This document shows, piece after piece, positions 11,656 through 24,060 of a stretch of 64,000 nucleotides of DNA (the stretch's first letter is position 1; each line of letters starts with the position of its first letter). This stretch comes from Delphinapterus leucas. Lineage: Eukaryota > Chordata > Mammalia > Artiodactyla > Monodontidae. The position numbers were made by a program, and so were the translations under genes. The stretch lies in the NCBI RefSeq assembly GCF_002288925.2, contig NW_022098021.1:7795966-7859965 (forward strand), written 5' to 3'. The notes under the pieces are model-generated. The model saw nothing but the letters and a program-made list of their open reading frames with translations, was not told the origin of the DNA and ran no database searches.

Positions 11656-12499
11656 TATTTCTACTGCTCTCCAGAGAGGGGACAATCCTGGGTGCCCCTT
11701 CTAGCACCAGATTATGACTTTCATGGGTCTTAGGCACTTTTGTCTTCATGAGCCCTTTTTCCCATAAAAAATAAAAACTATATTTTACTAACCCATTGGT
11801 AAAAAGATGAGTCTATTAATATTATATATTAAAACATTTTCTTTGACCTAAAGTTATTTTTTTCTTCTGATTTTAAAAGAACATAAAACATTGTCCTGGG
11901 CCCCTAAAAGAACCGTGGGCCCCAGACACCGTGCCCCTGTGCCCAGTGTGGGAGTTGACCCTGGGCCCTTCACAGAATTATCCTCTCCGTCCTCCCCGCT
12001 CTTCCCTCCCACAGAAATCGATAAGGGCATCTGAGTCCCCCAAGACCTTTATGACGCGGCCTCTAAGCTGGCTCAAGGCAAGACATTCGTTGCTATAGCC
12101 GGGGTCATACTCAACGAGAGGCCGAGAACTCATCAATAATTGATTTCTATGCGCAACTGGGTTTCCCTCAGTTTTACATAGTGAGCATCAGGTGTGAACC
12201 CAGCCTAGATAACTCAGGGCTAGTATCCAAGATAACTCAAATTTTGCATCAACATATAACACTTTAACCCCTTCATTTTTTTTCCCCACAGAGAAATTAA
12301 AGTTGAAGGGACAAATAAAAGATGTATTTTGTTTTCTTTTTTCCCCTATTCTTCAAACTCTGGCCCGAGCAGTCACAGGTGCTGGATTCTTCATTCAATT
12401 GCTCAGCCTTGGCCACCTTCAACTGATGTGACCTCTTCAATACCTCCCATGGGTGTCACTGGGGGGTGGTCACCTGTAGTTTGGTTCTCCTCCTTCCAG

Positions 12500-12790
12500 G
12501 CACCTTGTGGGATAAAACTTTCCCTTTAAATTTGGACATGGCCACGTGACCTATTTTGGTCAACAGAATGGGAGCAGGAGTGTCGTGTGTTACCTCTTGG
12601 TGAAAGGCTTTGAGACAGCGTGTGTACGTGACCGTGTTCTCTTTCCCTGCCCTGGGTCCACCGTGTGGCAGAGATGGCATGAAGACTTGTGTCTCTGAGT
12701 GACGACACCAGAGAGCAGAACGCCCTGATATGGACATGTGTTGTGCACAAAAATAGGCCTATATTTGTTTCTTGTGGGGTTTTTTTTTTT
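12500..12790 (+). mobile_element. MaLR LTR fragment (MLT1-like), copy 1
   Basis: ACATGGCCACGTGACCTATTTTGGTCAACAG and the following pattern, ending CCTGATATGGACATGTG, resemble MLT1-type LTRs of the ERVL-MaLR group. No internal region is attached. Confidence 0.5.
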
Positions 12791-12913
12791 TTATTTGACA
12801 GTGAAGCAAATCTGAGGCTAGAACACTTCCATAGCTGTATTTCTCCATTTCCAGGTCTCTTTTGTGTCTCTCTTTTCTAAAGTTCTCTGAGGTCAGTATA
12901 AAACAAAAGAATG

Positions 12914-13131
12914 GGGCTTCCCTGGTGACGCAGTGGTTGAGAGTCCGCCTGCCGATTCAGGGGACATGGGTTCGTGCCCCGGTCCGGGAAGATCCCACAT
13001 GCCGTGGAGCGGCTGGGCCCGTGAGCCATGGCCGCTGAGCCTGCGCGTCCGGAGCCTGTGTTCTGCAACGGGAGAGGCCACAGCAGTGAGAGGCCCGCGT
13101 ACCGCAAAAAAAACACACAAAAAAACCCCAT
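12914..13131 (+). mobile_element. CHR SINE, young subfamily
   Basis: Complete copy with GGTTCGTGCCCCGG B-box region and an A-rich tail. A short TSD, AAGAATG, lies at 12907-12913 and 13132-13138. Confidence 0.92.
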
Positions 13132-13199
13132 AAGAATGTAACATCCTGGTTACACGCTGTAATATGGTTCAACCATGTTCAGTGTTCTGCTTGTGGTAA

Positions 13200-13515
13200 C
13201 CTTTCCTAGAAAGGTTGACACATCCCCTCCCTAATGTGTGGCTTCGCAACTTACTTTGCCCAAAGAGGTGTGAACAAAAACGATGTGTAGTTTGTTGTAT
13301 CTTTCTCTCCTTTTGGTATAACTGCCAAGGTCCCAGGCATAGGCTGCTCTGTCATCTTGGGTCCTAGAATCAGCATGATGTGGAGTAGAACTTCAGCTGA
13401 CCCTTGATAGACACTTAGTATGAGAGAGAAATAAATCTTTAGTATGTAAGCCTCTGAGAGTTTGGGGGTCATTTGTTACTTCAGTATAACACAGCCTAAC
13501 CTGACAGATACATAA
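13200..13515 (+). mobile_element. MaLR LTR fragment (MLT1-like), copy 2
   Basis: CAACTTACTTTGCCCAAAG, GAGAAATAAATCT (poly(A) signal region) and TTGTTACTTCAGTATAACAC near the end follow the MLT1 pattern. Confidence 0.55.
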
Positions 13516-13519
13516 CCTC

Positions 13520-14670
13520 AAACCCATGAAATTTCAAAAACACTAGTAAATCACAGAACTGAATATTACCATTATTGGAGAAGAGGAATTTTCAGACCTT
13601 CTCATCATTTTCAGCCTCCCTCCCCATAGTGGATGGAATACTTTAACCCATATCTATCCTTATTCTCAAGCACTGTAGTGTTTCTGCAGAAGAAGAACTT
13701 GATGATCTGAATGATTAGAATTCAAGACATTCCCGGCCTGGGTTTTGCTAGTGAGCTGTGTTGTTGGTCTTAAAAGTCTAGACTGACAAGACCTACTCCT
13801 TTTTTTTTTATGTTCTGCCTCCTCAGGGCCCTGCTTGTCATTTCTCACCATTTGATTGCCTGGGCAAATGGATTTGCTCTGCTCTACCGACCCAGGCACC
13901 TTAGACTTGGAAGGGAAGGATTGGAAGCAAAAGGCTTCTCTTAGCCTCCTGGCCTCAACCACATTCAGTCATATGCACCCAGCCTAACTCCAGCTCAGCA
14001 GTAGAGGTTGATGTTCTAGCAGTTCTTCAGCTACTGTTCCTTGTGTGTAGGACACTTGGGAATAAATCCCAAGGGGGAAGGATGAATGAGTGGTCTATTA
14101 CCCTAAGTGCCACCTCAAACTCTAAGCAGCTCCTTTAATAACATATACAATCTAATGTTAATTTCCTTATCTGTAGGGTTTCCCAAACAAAAGCAGCATT
14201 CCTGATAGCTCACCCATATTATTGTTTCCAAATACCCCTTAACAGAAATGTAATGTTGCCTTGAGGGAGAAGTAAACAGAGAACAAAATAAAGAATAAGT
14301 GCTCAGTTAAGACTCTTTATGGACCTATTTCAAGTTAGCTTCTTTTTAACAAAAAAAAAAACCCAAAAACTAAAGGGTATGTTTTGGAGGTTTATTTGCA
14401 GGATGCTGGGAAATGATGCTATAGAACTTGATGCAGAATCAACACTCGCCAGGCACCTGCCCTCCAGGCAGGTGTGCTCAGGCTCTCCTCAGAGAACTCA
14501 CACAATTATTAACACGTTAATACATTGTTGCCTGATTAGCTTGGTCATCAGCCGTATAATTTAAACAACTAGCATGAACATCATGAAGGACCACAACATA
14601 AGAGTATTTTTTTAAAGATTCTATTTTTTAACAAGTGTTCACTCTCAGATAATTCTTATAAGAAAAAGCA
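13520..14670. other. Intergenic DNA, nothing recognised
   Basis: No element or coding exon that I can name over about 1.1 kb. Confidence 0.4.
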
Positions 14671-14673
14671 CTG

Positions 14674-14890
14674 AGGGACTTCTCTGGTGGTCCAGTGGGT
14701 AAGACTCTGTGCTTCCAATTCAGGCAGCCTGGGTTCAGTCTCTGGCGGGGAACTTGATCCTGCATGCCACAGCTAAGAAGTCCAAGTGCCACAACTAAAA
14801 GATCCCGCATGCTGCAACGAGGATCCCAAATGCCGCAACTAAGACCCGGTGCAGCCAAAATAAATACATATTAAAGAAAAAAAAAAAAGA
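14674..14890 (+). mobile_element. CHR-type SINE (older form)
   Basis: Begins GGGACTTCTCTGGTGGTCCAG, carries GGTTCAGTCTC in place of the B box, and ends in a long A-rich tail. A possible TSD is AGAAAAG. Confidence 0.85.
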
Positions 14891-15266
14891 AAAGTTTGAG
14901 CCTTGAATGCCCAAACTGAATAGAATTTTCAGAAATGGGAATTGTGACTATTTAAAGTATATTCCTAGTGTTTGTTTGTTTGTTTTCTCCGACTCAAAAC
15001 TTGTGTGAATAACTGGGCTTTTGGCTTGTTTGGGGAGAGTGTCACACTTGCAAATTAATGACCCAGTCCTAGCTGAGATGGTAATATTACTCCAGATACT
15101 TGATTTCAAAACAAACTCAGATCTAGAATTTTTAATAGCCCAGACATGGGATTGGATTGTGTTTATTTGTGCCCTAAGGCATACATCCAAGACTGACAGG
15201 AGAAAACCCAACTGAGCACGAGTATTGGGACAGTTTGAATGAAGGAGAGCAATTTGCTTGAGTTTT

Positions 15267-15484
15267 TTTTTTTTGTTTTTTTTTTTTTTTTGCGGGACGC
15301 AGGCCTCTCACTGTTGCGGCCTCTCCCGTTGCAGAGCACAGGCTCCGGACGCACAGGCCCAGTGGCCATGGCCCACGGGCCCAGCCGCTCCGCGGCATGC
15401 GGGATCCTCCCAGACCGGGGTACGAACCTGTGTCCCCTGCATCGGCAGGCGGACTCTCAACCACTGCGCCACCAGGGAAGCCCC
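15267..15484 (-). mobile_element. CHR SINE, young subfamily
   Basis: Inverse complete copy with a long T tract. A perfect 12-bp TSD, TGCTTGAGTTTT, lies at 15255-15266 and 15485-15496. Confidence 0.95.
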
Positions 15485-15604
15485 TGCTTGAGTTTTAAAC
15501 TGCATTTTTTTCCGTAAGTCATTTAATGCACCAACTTCTACAATCAGCCATCACTGAGAAATTATGGGAACCTTGAAGTATTTATAATAAATGATTTCTA
15601 ATGT

Positions 15605-15690
15605 TATATAAGTTAATTCAACAGGTATTTATAAGCACCTACTTTGTGTCAGGCACTGTGTGGATACACAGGCAAATTAGGCAGGGTATT
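15605..15690 (-). repeat. L2 3' end fragment
   Basis: AATTCAACAGGTATTTATAAGCACC and GTGTCAGGCACTGTG are the inverse of the L2 3' terminus; only the outermost part is clear. Confidence 0.6.
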
Positions 15691-17160
15691 GAAACAGAAT
15701 TATAATAGGATGTGAGAGATGATATGAATATGATAGAATTATGCCCAAAGCGTGTGGTCCCAGGGATGGGGGTGGAGAGGGACAGGAAAAAAATATTAGA
15801 ACTTGTCTGCATATTTTTTATCTCACACTTTAAATTTGTCTATTTTTGTATTTTTTAGATAGACATCATTGGTCCAGTGACACACATATAATTTATAAAC
15901 AGACATAGGTAGCTATGGTGTATAATTGGTCGTTTAGCGAACACTGCTAAATGAGACCAGAAACAGGAATTGATTGAGGTGTGATCTGAGGTGTGGAGGA
16001 CTGAGAATAGCATCCCTTAATAAGCAATATTTGATCTGAATGCCCCAGGAAGCCTGTGATTTTGCCAGGCAGAAAAGTGGAGGGAGCATGTTAGAAGAAA
16101 AATATCGCAGTGTTTTTCATATGTGTGAAAGAGTATGACCCTTTTACCAAATGTGGGGAGGCTGGAGGGAGCCCTGCATCCGTGTTGGGATCGGCAAGGG
16201 GAAGGAGAGGAGGACCAGGTGGTGGAAAGGTCGAGACCAGGGTGTGAAGGACTTTGTTTGCCAAGTTCTTGGCCCTGTGTTTTACCCCGTGTGAAGGACT
16301 GGAGGGGAGGAAAGAGAAGGACGGCTGATCAGACCTTCCCACTGCCCCACTGGACCAATCTGTGGGACCCTCTTCCTAGTTGTGATGCTGAGTGGGTCTA
16401 TCTCTGCAGGAGGAAGAAGGAGTGAGAATCAAAAAACTCTCCTGCCTCACCGAACCTCCAAAATGTAGCCCCAAGCAGAAGAGGGCCTCAGATTTTTAAC
16501 TCTCTTGGACCATAATGGTCCTCCAGCTGTCTACAGCCAAATCCATATTGTTGGTGAGCACAGTGTTGATCTCAGACATGGGGTTAGATAAGCATTATCT
16601 TTGTACTCACCGTCTTTTCCACTCCTAGTATCGTGTTACTAGATACCTGTCTAAAATCACAACCAAACTGTGAAACCAAATGCCCTCTTGAACAGTCTGC
16701 AGTACTTAATATTGTTGGCAACATTTTGGTACTAGTTCTGGGTCTTAGTTGCAAGTAGCAGAAATCGCTCAGGCTGATTTAAGGAGAAAAGGAACAGAAA
16801 GGTACTGGGTAGCTCAAATAATCTGGGGGGATTGGGGAGCGGACATGGCAGAGGGGCAGGGAACCAAGAATAAGTCCCTAAATCCTGCTGGAGATTGATC
16901 CATGGAATCTGCCACTGGCCCTGGGCATTGCTGCTTACACCGTTGGTGGCACCAACACTGGATGCCACCTGTCACTGCAGTGTCCCCTGCAGCATCCCTA
17001 GCCACTTGTTCAGAGCCTGGGACATGAGTGTCTGATCGGCAGGGTCAAGGTTATGCCCCACTTCCTCCCTAGATGCAAGGGAGGCTGGGAAAGTGATTAG
17101 GCTTTGCTCAGTAAGGTGAGGCATTCCCTCAATGTAGCAAAGGGCTGAGATGCTGGAGAG
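15690..17160. other. Intergenic DNA, weak L2 traces only
   Basis: Around 16,000-16,330 scattered words (GTGTGAAGGACTTTG) recall inverse L2. Nothing else is assignable. Confidence 0.35.
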
Positions 17161-17170
17161 TCAAAAGGAA

Positions 17171-17282
17171 TTCCCTGGCGGTCCAGCGGTTAGGATTCCA
17201 CGCTCTCACTGCTGAGGGCACGGGTTCAATCCCAGGTCAGGGAACTAAGATCCCATAAACTGCGAGGTGCAGCCAAGACAAA
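17171..17282 (+). mobile_element. CHR-type SINE (short form)
   Basis: ATTCCCTGGCGGTCCAGCGG head, GGTTCAATCCC B box, A-rich tail. TSD AAAAGGAA at 17163-17170 and 17283-17290. Confidence 0.85.
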
Positions 17283-17639
17283 AAAAGGAAAGCTCCACAT
17301 TCACTTTCTACCTCCTTCTGAAATGCCTGGTCTGGCTCCCCCCAACCTGTTGGAGTGCTTTGTCACTCACTTCTCTTCCTTCCCTTGACCCTTACATGAG
17401 GACAGCCTCTGTGATATCATGAAAACGTATTTGGTCTTTTCTTTGGCTCCTGGCACAGAGCTCCTAAGACCCTTGGAACTTCCTAAGTGATAAGGGTGAT
17501 AGGAGTTTCTTTCGTTCTAATGAAGTGACTCTCGGTGAGCCCCTAGATACTTCAGGGTGGGGCTGGTTGCCAGAAAGACCAAGCCTTGACTAGAAGCTTG
17601 GAGCTCTCAGCTCCCCTCACCCCCATCACTCCCAACCCC

Positions 17640-18195
17640 CAGGGAAGAGAGAGATTGAGGCTAGAGGCTGGAGATTGAGTTAATCACCAATGACCAATTC
17701 TTTAATCAAACATGCCTATGTAATGAAACCTCCATAAAAACCTGTAAATGATGGCATTCGGAGTGCTTTCACGTCGGCCAGTACTTCCATATGCCTGGAG
17801 GATGGTGCACCCCAATTCACTGGGGGCAGAAGCTCCGTGCTTGGGACCCTTTTGGACGTTGCCCCAAGTACCTGTCCATCTGGTTTTTCATATACATCTT
17901 TTGTAATAAACTGATAAACCTAAGGTGACTTCGTTCTGTGAGCTGTTCTAGGAAATCACTGAACCTGAACAGAAGGTTGTGGGAACCCCACACGTTTAGC
18001 CCCTCGGTCAGAAGTATGGGTGATGCGGGCTTGCAACTGGCATCTGAAATGGGGCAGTCTGTGGGACTGAGGCTTTTCACTTGTGGGATCTGACAGTAAG
18101 TCCAGGTAGATAGTGTCAGAATTGAATCGTCGGACCCCCAGCTGGTGTCAGAGAGCTGGAGATGGGGTGTTGGAAAAGTGTTTGGTGTCAAGAGG
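17640..18195 (+). mobile_element. Solo LTR of an old endogenous retrovirus
   Basis: LTR landmarks occur in order: AATGAAACCTCCATAAAAACC (promoter-like), TAATAAACTGATAAACC (poly(A)-signal region), GTGGGATCTGACAG, then CCAGCTGGTGTCAGAG. No gag, pol or env remnants are next to it, so it is a solo LTR. Class (ERVL or ERV1) is not settled. Confidence 0.65.
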
Positions 18196-18199
18196 AAAA

Positions 18200-19985
18200 C
18201 ACCTAACAGCCCTCAGGGTGGTGCCCCTAACTTGGTGTTCTGCCATTTCCCACTCTCTTTGCTCTTAATGACTCCTGTGAACTTTTTTTCCAATTCTTTT
18301 GTGGGTCACTTGGAATCTGTGCTTCAGTCACTGACCCTTTTCTTGGTTTCATTCTTCGTGTCTATCTGCCTGCTGAATGTTTCTATGTAGCTGGCCCACC
18401 TTCACCTCGAATGCCATTTGTCTAATACAGAAAACAGAAACACTTAACATGCCCTTTTCCCTCACTTCTCTGACCATGGTACTTGGCCACTCAGATTCCA
18501 AATTCAGAATCATGCTTGATTCCTTGTGGCTAATCCTCAGTCTTTTCGATTTATCCTTCACGATGACTCCTACATTCCCTTTCTTTTCCTAATTCTGCAG
18601 CCACGGATCTAGTTCAGCTCCTGTCCACTTATGCCTGGACCATCACAACAGTCTTCAAACCACCTGACTGTCGTCTGTCTACACTCTGGTGCATCCAGAT
18701 TCACCCTCCAGAGACTTCTTTGGTGAGAGTCAGTCTCTCAGCAACACAAAGGGTGACGACTGACCATCAAAGAAAGCACAGCTTTGTAAGCTCGCCATTC
18801 GAGGCCTCAACCATCTTGCCTCAACTTCCTTCCTCTGTGCTAGCTTCATATATTCTGTGATTTAACCTCAAACATTTAAGCAGACTGAGGGATGCTACCT
18901 CGAAGGGATTATAGAAAGAATATGTTGATTGCAAACATTGAGATGTCCTTTAAATTCTGTGCCTGCCATGTTCTCTTCTCTTCCAACACCACTGCCCCAC
19001 TTTAATTTCTCCCTATTCTCAACCAACCCCTGGGTGCTTCAGTGAGTCACGGCAGCTTCCCTGAGCAGAGGCATAAATGGATCTCAAGATTTGGGGCCTC
19101 CTTTCTTCTCCTTCCCTTCTGTCCCTCCCAAAGTAGATAGTGTACAAATCAGGGAAACACCAAACCAGGATTTGCCTCCTCTCAAAAGCCAAAGAACATG
19201 ACAGTTTCATTTAAGCCAGAGATTCCAACATCCACTTGACTTAAAGCTAGTAAAATGCTATTTCTCAAAATTGTGTTTCAATTGTGGGAGACATTATCAT
19301 GCCATAGCTATTTTATTGTTATTGAAGGCAAGGAATTATAAAGGAAGTATATTTTTAGAAGAAAAGAGACATAAATCACATTTTGGTTCTAGCATTTTCA
19401 GTTAAATGATGTCCGTATCGCTAAGCCTAACATTTCTCTCCTGGATTAGTGAGGTGTCCTCAGGGCCCTGTGGCCTCCTTCCCTGGGCTTGGTCAGGTGC
19501 CCCCTCCCCTCCCAGGGACTTGTGTCCTCACCAGGGCCAGTGCTCACTCCTGGGCTTGCTACTGTCCCCTGCAGACAGCTTTCCTGTCTTCTCACCCTGA
19601 AATCATCTGTGTGCTAGAAGACACTTCCTGATGTGATGAACTGTGGTCACACTGTGTATGTGCCTTCCTGCAAGTATTTCTCTTACTTCACTGACTTTAT
19701 GTCTTTACATCATTTTCCCCCTTTTTCCATTTCTACCAGTTTGGGTCCTTCCCCCATTTCATGACCTCTATTCAAATCCCACCTTCTCCCTGAAACCATC
19801 CTTGATTATCCAAGCCAGAGTTTTCTTTCTACCAAGAACACTCATAACTGCTCAGTGCGTCTAGATTTCTGCTCTAACGGCCTTGTGTGCGATTATTTGT
19901 ATGGTTACCTGGTACATAGTGGGGAGCCGTACACAGGTAAGGTGACATACTTGTCGTCTCATCTTTTCTTTCCAGATATTAAAAC
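18200..19985. repeat. Intergenic DNA with L2-like fragments
   Basis: 18,400-18,720 and about 19,740-19,860 resemble the L2 sense 3' region (for example TTCAAATCCCACCTTCTCC). The remainder is unassigned. Confidence 0.35.
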
Positions 19986-19989
19986 TGAA

Positions 19990-20478
19990 CCTTTAGATTC
20001 CACATATAAGTGATGTCATATGATATTTGTCTTTCTCTGACTCACTTCATGTAGTATGATAATCTCTAGGTCCATCTATGTTGCTGCAAAGGGTATTATT
20101 TCATCCTTTTTTATGGCTGAATAATATATTATATATATATATATATATATAGCCAAAAAAAAAGGGATACATAGAGTTCCCTGGTGGCTTAGTGGTTAGG
20201 ATGCTGGGCTTTCACTGCCGTGGCCCAGGTTTGATTCCCTGGTTGGGGAACTGAGATCCTGCAAGTTGTGCAGTGCAGCAAAAAAAAAAAACAAAAAAAA
20301 GATACAAATGAACTTACTTAAAAACAGAAATAGAGCCACAGACATAGAAAACAAACTATACATAAAATAGATAACCAACAAGGACCTACTGTATAGCACA
20401 GGAAACTATACTTAATATTTCAATATTCTGTAATAGCCTATAAGGGAAAAGAACCTGAAAAAGAATATATATATTCAA

Positions 20479-20509
<31 letters not shown>

Positions 20510-20595
20510 TATGAATCATTGTGCTGAACATCTAAAACTAACACAACATTGTAAATCAACTATTCTCCAATAAAATAAAAGAAAAAGAGAAGAAA
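19990..20595. mobile_element. Twin-primed (5'-inverted) L1 with nested SINE
   Basis: 19,990-20,125 is L1 on the minus strand (inverse of CTTATATGTGGAATCTAA and upstream). 20,301-20,590 is L1 on the plus strand, resuming at GATACAAATGAACTTAC and ending in CTCCAATAAAATAAAAG. These two pieces are adjacent in the L1 consensus. Short direct repeats of TGAACCTT flank the element (about 19,986 and 20,599). Confidence 0.8.
20174..20300 (+). mobile_element. CHR-type SINE nested in the inverted L1
   Basis: TTCCCTGGTGGCTTAGTGG head, GGTTTGATTCCC B box and a long A tail. GATAC on both sides (20166-20170, 20301-20305) suggests a short TSD within the L1. Confidence 0.85.
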
Positions 20596-20639
20596 ACCTT
20601 GAACCTTGTTGGTGCCCCCTCACACCACCTGGCATACCA

Positions 20640-21030
20640 TCCTCAGAGCAGATGTTGGGATGTTACAGGACGGAGGTGCAGAGCAAGGGTGGGTGGTGTG
20701 TAGCACCGGGCTCAGCGGTACCCAGCTCTCCTCTCATCTGGCTATGAGGACTGCACCTTCCCCAGCCTGCAATGAAACCTGCGCAGGGGTGACTGTCGCA
20801 GAAGCATTTGTCTGCTGGCGCTCGTGCTCCCACTGCAATGATGGCCATGAAAGGGAACTTGAGCTGAGATGGCAGCTAGCCCGGAGGTCACCCACGATGC
20901 AGAACAGCTGGCCTGGAGGTGCATCAGGGCCAGCAGCAGACCTGGCAGGATCAAGAAAGCCTTGGTAGCTTTAAGCCACTGAAATTTTCAAGTTGTTTGT
21001 TACCATAGCATAATGTTGCCCATCCAACTG
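20640..21030 (+). mobile_element. Probable MaLR LTR fragment
   Basis: The end, AAGCCACTGAAATTTTCAAG followed by TTGTTACCATAGCATAATG, matches the 3' part of MLT1-type LTRs. The 5' part is too diverged to be sure. Confidence 0.5.
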
Positions 21031-21503
21031 ATATTTGTTATTTTAAATCCTTAGTGACTAGGGGTATAAATAGGTAATTGAGAGGCTAAGTGGGATTCTG
21101 GGAAATTTGGCACCTTAAATGCAACAAATCTAAACCAAAACGGGGAGCAATTCAGGGTAAGAAGGAGCATTTTGGAGTCAGACTGACCAGAGATTGAGTC
21201 CTGGCTCCTACAGTTTACAAGTTACATGCCCTGAACTGGCAGTCTGCAAGCTTTTTGGTCTTAGGACCCCTTTATACTCTTAAAAATTATTGAGGACCCC
21301 ACAGAACTTTCGCTTATGCGGGTCATGTCTCAATATTTGTCGTACAATATTAGGTATAAGACCAAAGATTTTTAACAGTGATTTATCAATTCATTAAAAA
21401 TAACTATACGTAACCTATCACATGTTAATATATTTTTATGAGAAATAACTATATATTCCCCCCAAATTAGAAGACTGTCATTAATTTACATTCTTGTAAA
21501 TTC

Positions 21504-21860
21504 TTTTTTTTTTTAATTTTTAAAATATTTATTTATTTTTGGCTGCATTGGGTCTTCATTGCTGCGGGCAGGCTTTCTCTAGTTGTGGCGAGCAGGGGCT
21601 ACTCTTTGTTGTGGCACGCAGGCTTCTCATTGCCATGGCTTCTCTTGTTGCGGAGCACGGGCTCTAGGCACAGGCTTCAGTAGTTGTGGCATGCGGGCTC
21701 AGTAGTTGTGGCTTGCAGGCTCTAGAGCGCATGCTCAGTAGTTGTGGCGCACGGGCTTAGCTGCTCCGCGGCATGTGGGATCTTCCTGGACCAAGGCTCG
21801 AACCCGTGTCCCCTGCATTGGCAGGCGGATTCTTAACCACTGCACCACCAGGGAAGCCCC
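21504..21860 (-). mobile_element. CHR SINE, long form
   Basis: Inverse copy of the longer CHR type with TAGTTGTGGC repeats in its body. A perfect 15-bp TSD, CATTCTTGTAAATTC, lies at 21489-21503 and 21861-21875. Confidence 0.95.
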
Positions 21861-22156
21861 CATTCTTGTAAATTCATTAATATCTTGTTTAATAGAAGAT
21901 GGATTCTTATATTTGTGTCTTCATTTTATCTGTTGGGATGTATAGTTTTGGATGAATTAAATGAAGAAAATCCAGGTTCACAGATACACAATTGGAAAAT
22001 GGAAGGGTTTTCAATAATCCTTCCATAAAATTGTGGGCATTCTTTGATATTACACCAAAATTCGAGACAATCAGGAGTTTATTAAAGGTTAGTTGTAACA
22101 TGAATCTGAAGCCCTATCAGTGAACTTTTGTACGAGGTTACATTAAAACCCATTGG

Positions 22157-22359
22157 GGCTTCCCTGGTGGCGCAGTGGTTGAGAGTCCGCCTGCTGATGC
22201 AGGGGACACAGGTTCGTGCCCCGGTCCGGGAAGATCCCACATGCCACGGAGCGGCTGGGCCCGTGAGCCATGGCCGCTGAGCCTGCGCGTCCGGAGCCTG
22301 TGCTCCACAACGGGAGAGGCCACAGCAGTGAGAGGCCCGCGTACCACAAACAAACAAAA
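22157..22359 (+). mobile_element. CHR SINE, young subfamily
   Basis: Complete copy inside the fossil hAT element. TSD AAACCCATTGG / AAACACATTGG at 22146-22156 and 22360-22370. Confidence 0.94.
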
Positions 22360-23639
22360 AAACACATTGGTCTTTTACTTTGAATGGAACTTTTAAAAAG
22401 CCCATTCATGAGTTTGTAACATCTTACATAAGTTGTTTGGAAAATATTGTTTCCCAGAAGTTGCAGGACTTCCAAACGTTGACACATGTTGTTATACAGT
22501 ATCAAAAAATCACATTTATTAACACTGTCATTGACACTGAAAAGTCTTCACGGATGGGGAGGCTATGAAGCTCATGGGAGCAGAAACAAGTCCAAAATTC
22601 AAGTCTCACGTCAAAGCTTGAATCTTATAGTTGTCACAAGTAACATCAGTTGTTCTCCTCGAACTGGCAGGCTCACTTTGTTTATTTTTGAGAACGTGTT
22701 TGCCCAGTCCCTAAGGCTGAATAACCATAGTTTACCTGTCAGTCTATCAACTAAAAACCATGTTCTGTGAAAAAAGCAACTAGTTTAGCTTGCAACTTGA
22801 GCAGTCACCCAGGTGCTTTTCCTTGAGACAACATCCTAGTTTGATATACAGCAGGAGTACTTTAATGTTACGCCTCAGCTTGCCCCACAAAATGTTAAAA
22901 AGATGTGTGCTCAAGGGTGTAGTTTAATAAAAGTATTAATTTATTCCACTTTAGCAAGGATCCTCTTAAGTGAACTCGGCTTTTTTGTGTTGTTGTTGCC
23001 ACTGCCTTGATTAGCGCTAAGGCAATAATACTTTTTCCCATGAATGCTTTTGCACCACTGGTGGGAATTCAACACAGAAAAAAACCCCAAGTAATGTTGT
23101 AATATTTAGTACTGTTATAAAAAGTTTTGACTTGTGAACCTGGGTACCTGAAGGAGTCTTAGGGACCCCTGAGAGGATCATGGACCACACATGAGAATTG
23201 CTGTCCTCATGTAAGCCACCTGGCCTCTCTAAAATAGGAATAAAGCTGTTTTGAGAACTAAATAAAATATTATTTAAGAAGAAATAATGCATGGAGAGCA
23301 CTTAGTACCATGCCTGATATATAATAAGTGTTTGTTAAATGTTTGCTACTACTATTAGTATATTGATACTGTGAGGGTATAGCTACCATTTACAATAGTA
23401 GTAGTGATCATACTCTCTCATTTTTCTCCATAAACTCATTCCTTTGGCAGATCTCCGTTTTAGTTAATGGCTCCATCTGTCTCCTTTTGTGGTCCCTTTC
23501 TTCACTCCAGCCAATATCTACTCACTCACAAGTACTGTTGATGTGACCTCTGTCACACCTTCACAATGGTCCCTTTCCTCCCATTCCTACTGCTACCACC
23601 CGGCTTACAGAGCATGATTTGGTGGAAAGAAACTTCCAT

Positions 23640-23716
23640 TAAAGGCAGTTCTGGCTGTTGGTATTTGACCTGCCCGAGACTCAGTTTACTAATCTGTAAA
23701 GTGGGAAAACAGTAGT

Positions 23717-23776
<60 letters not shown>

Positions 23777-24060
23777 GTGGTACGTGGGCCTCTCACTGTT
23801 GTGGCCTCTCCCGTTGCGGAGCACAGGCTCTGGACGCACAGGCTCAGGGCCATGGCTCACGGGCCCAGCCGCTCAGCGGCATGTGGGATCTTCCCGGACC
23901 GGGGCACGAACCCGTGTCCACTGCATTGGCAGGCGGACTCTCAACCACTGCGCCACCAGGGAAGCCCTATATATTTTTTAGTGAGGGTTAAATGAAATAA
24001 TATATTTGAAAGTAACTGGCAGAGTATCTACCTATGGCAAATGTTCAGTGCACGTTAGCA
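23640..24060 (+). repeat. MIR fragment split by a SINE
   Basis: GAGACTCAGTTTACTAATCTG with TAAAGTGGGAAAACAG is the MIR core, and GAGGGTTAAATGAAATAAT continues it after the inserted SINE at 23,748-23,967. Confidence 0.7.
23748..23967 (-). mobile_element. CHR SINE, young subfamily
   Basis: Inverse copy with a T tract of about 29, following a (TA)n run at 23,720-23,747. It inserted into the MIR; the TSD is within TATATATTTTT. Confidence 0.93.

Larger units (their letters stand above)
21238..23205 (-). pseudogene. Fossil hAT-Charlie transposon with transposase remnant
   Basis: The minus strand near 22,600-22,720 reads TFSKINKVSLPVRG, resembling the KINEVSLSLQG-type motif of ZBED5/FAM200-like hAT transposases; stops and frameshifts interrupt it. 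Both ends carry AGGACCCC/GGGACCCC words in inverse orientation (TTAGGACCCCTTTA at 21,264 and GGGACCCCTGAGAGG near 23,162), as expected for the element's termini. Two SINEs have inserted (21,504-21,860 and 22,157-22,359). About 1.4 kb of transposon remains after removing them. Orientation and family assignment rest on pattern memory. Confidence 0.65.

Noticed and set aside
17640..18195. Possible complete endogenous retrovirus near 17.6-18.2 kb
   Set aside because: Only LTR landmarks are present; no gag, pol or env pieces on either side, so it is a solo LTR.
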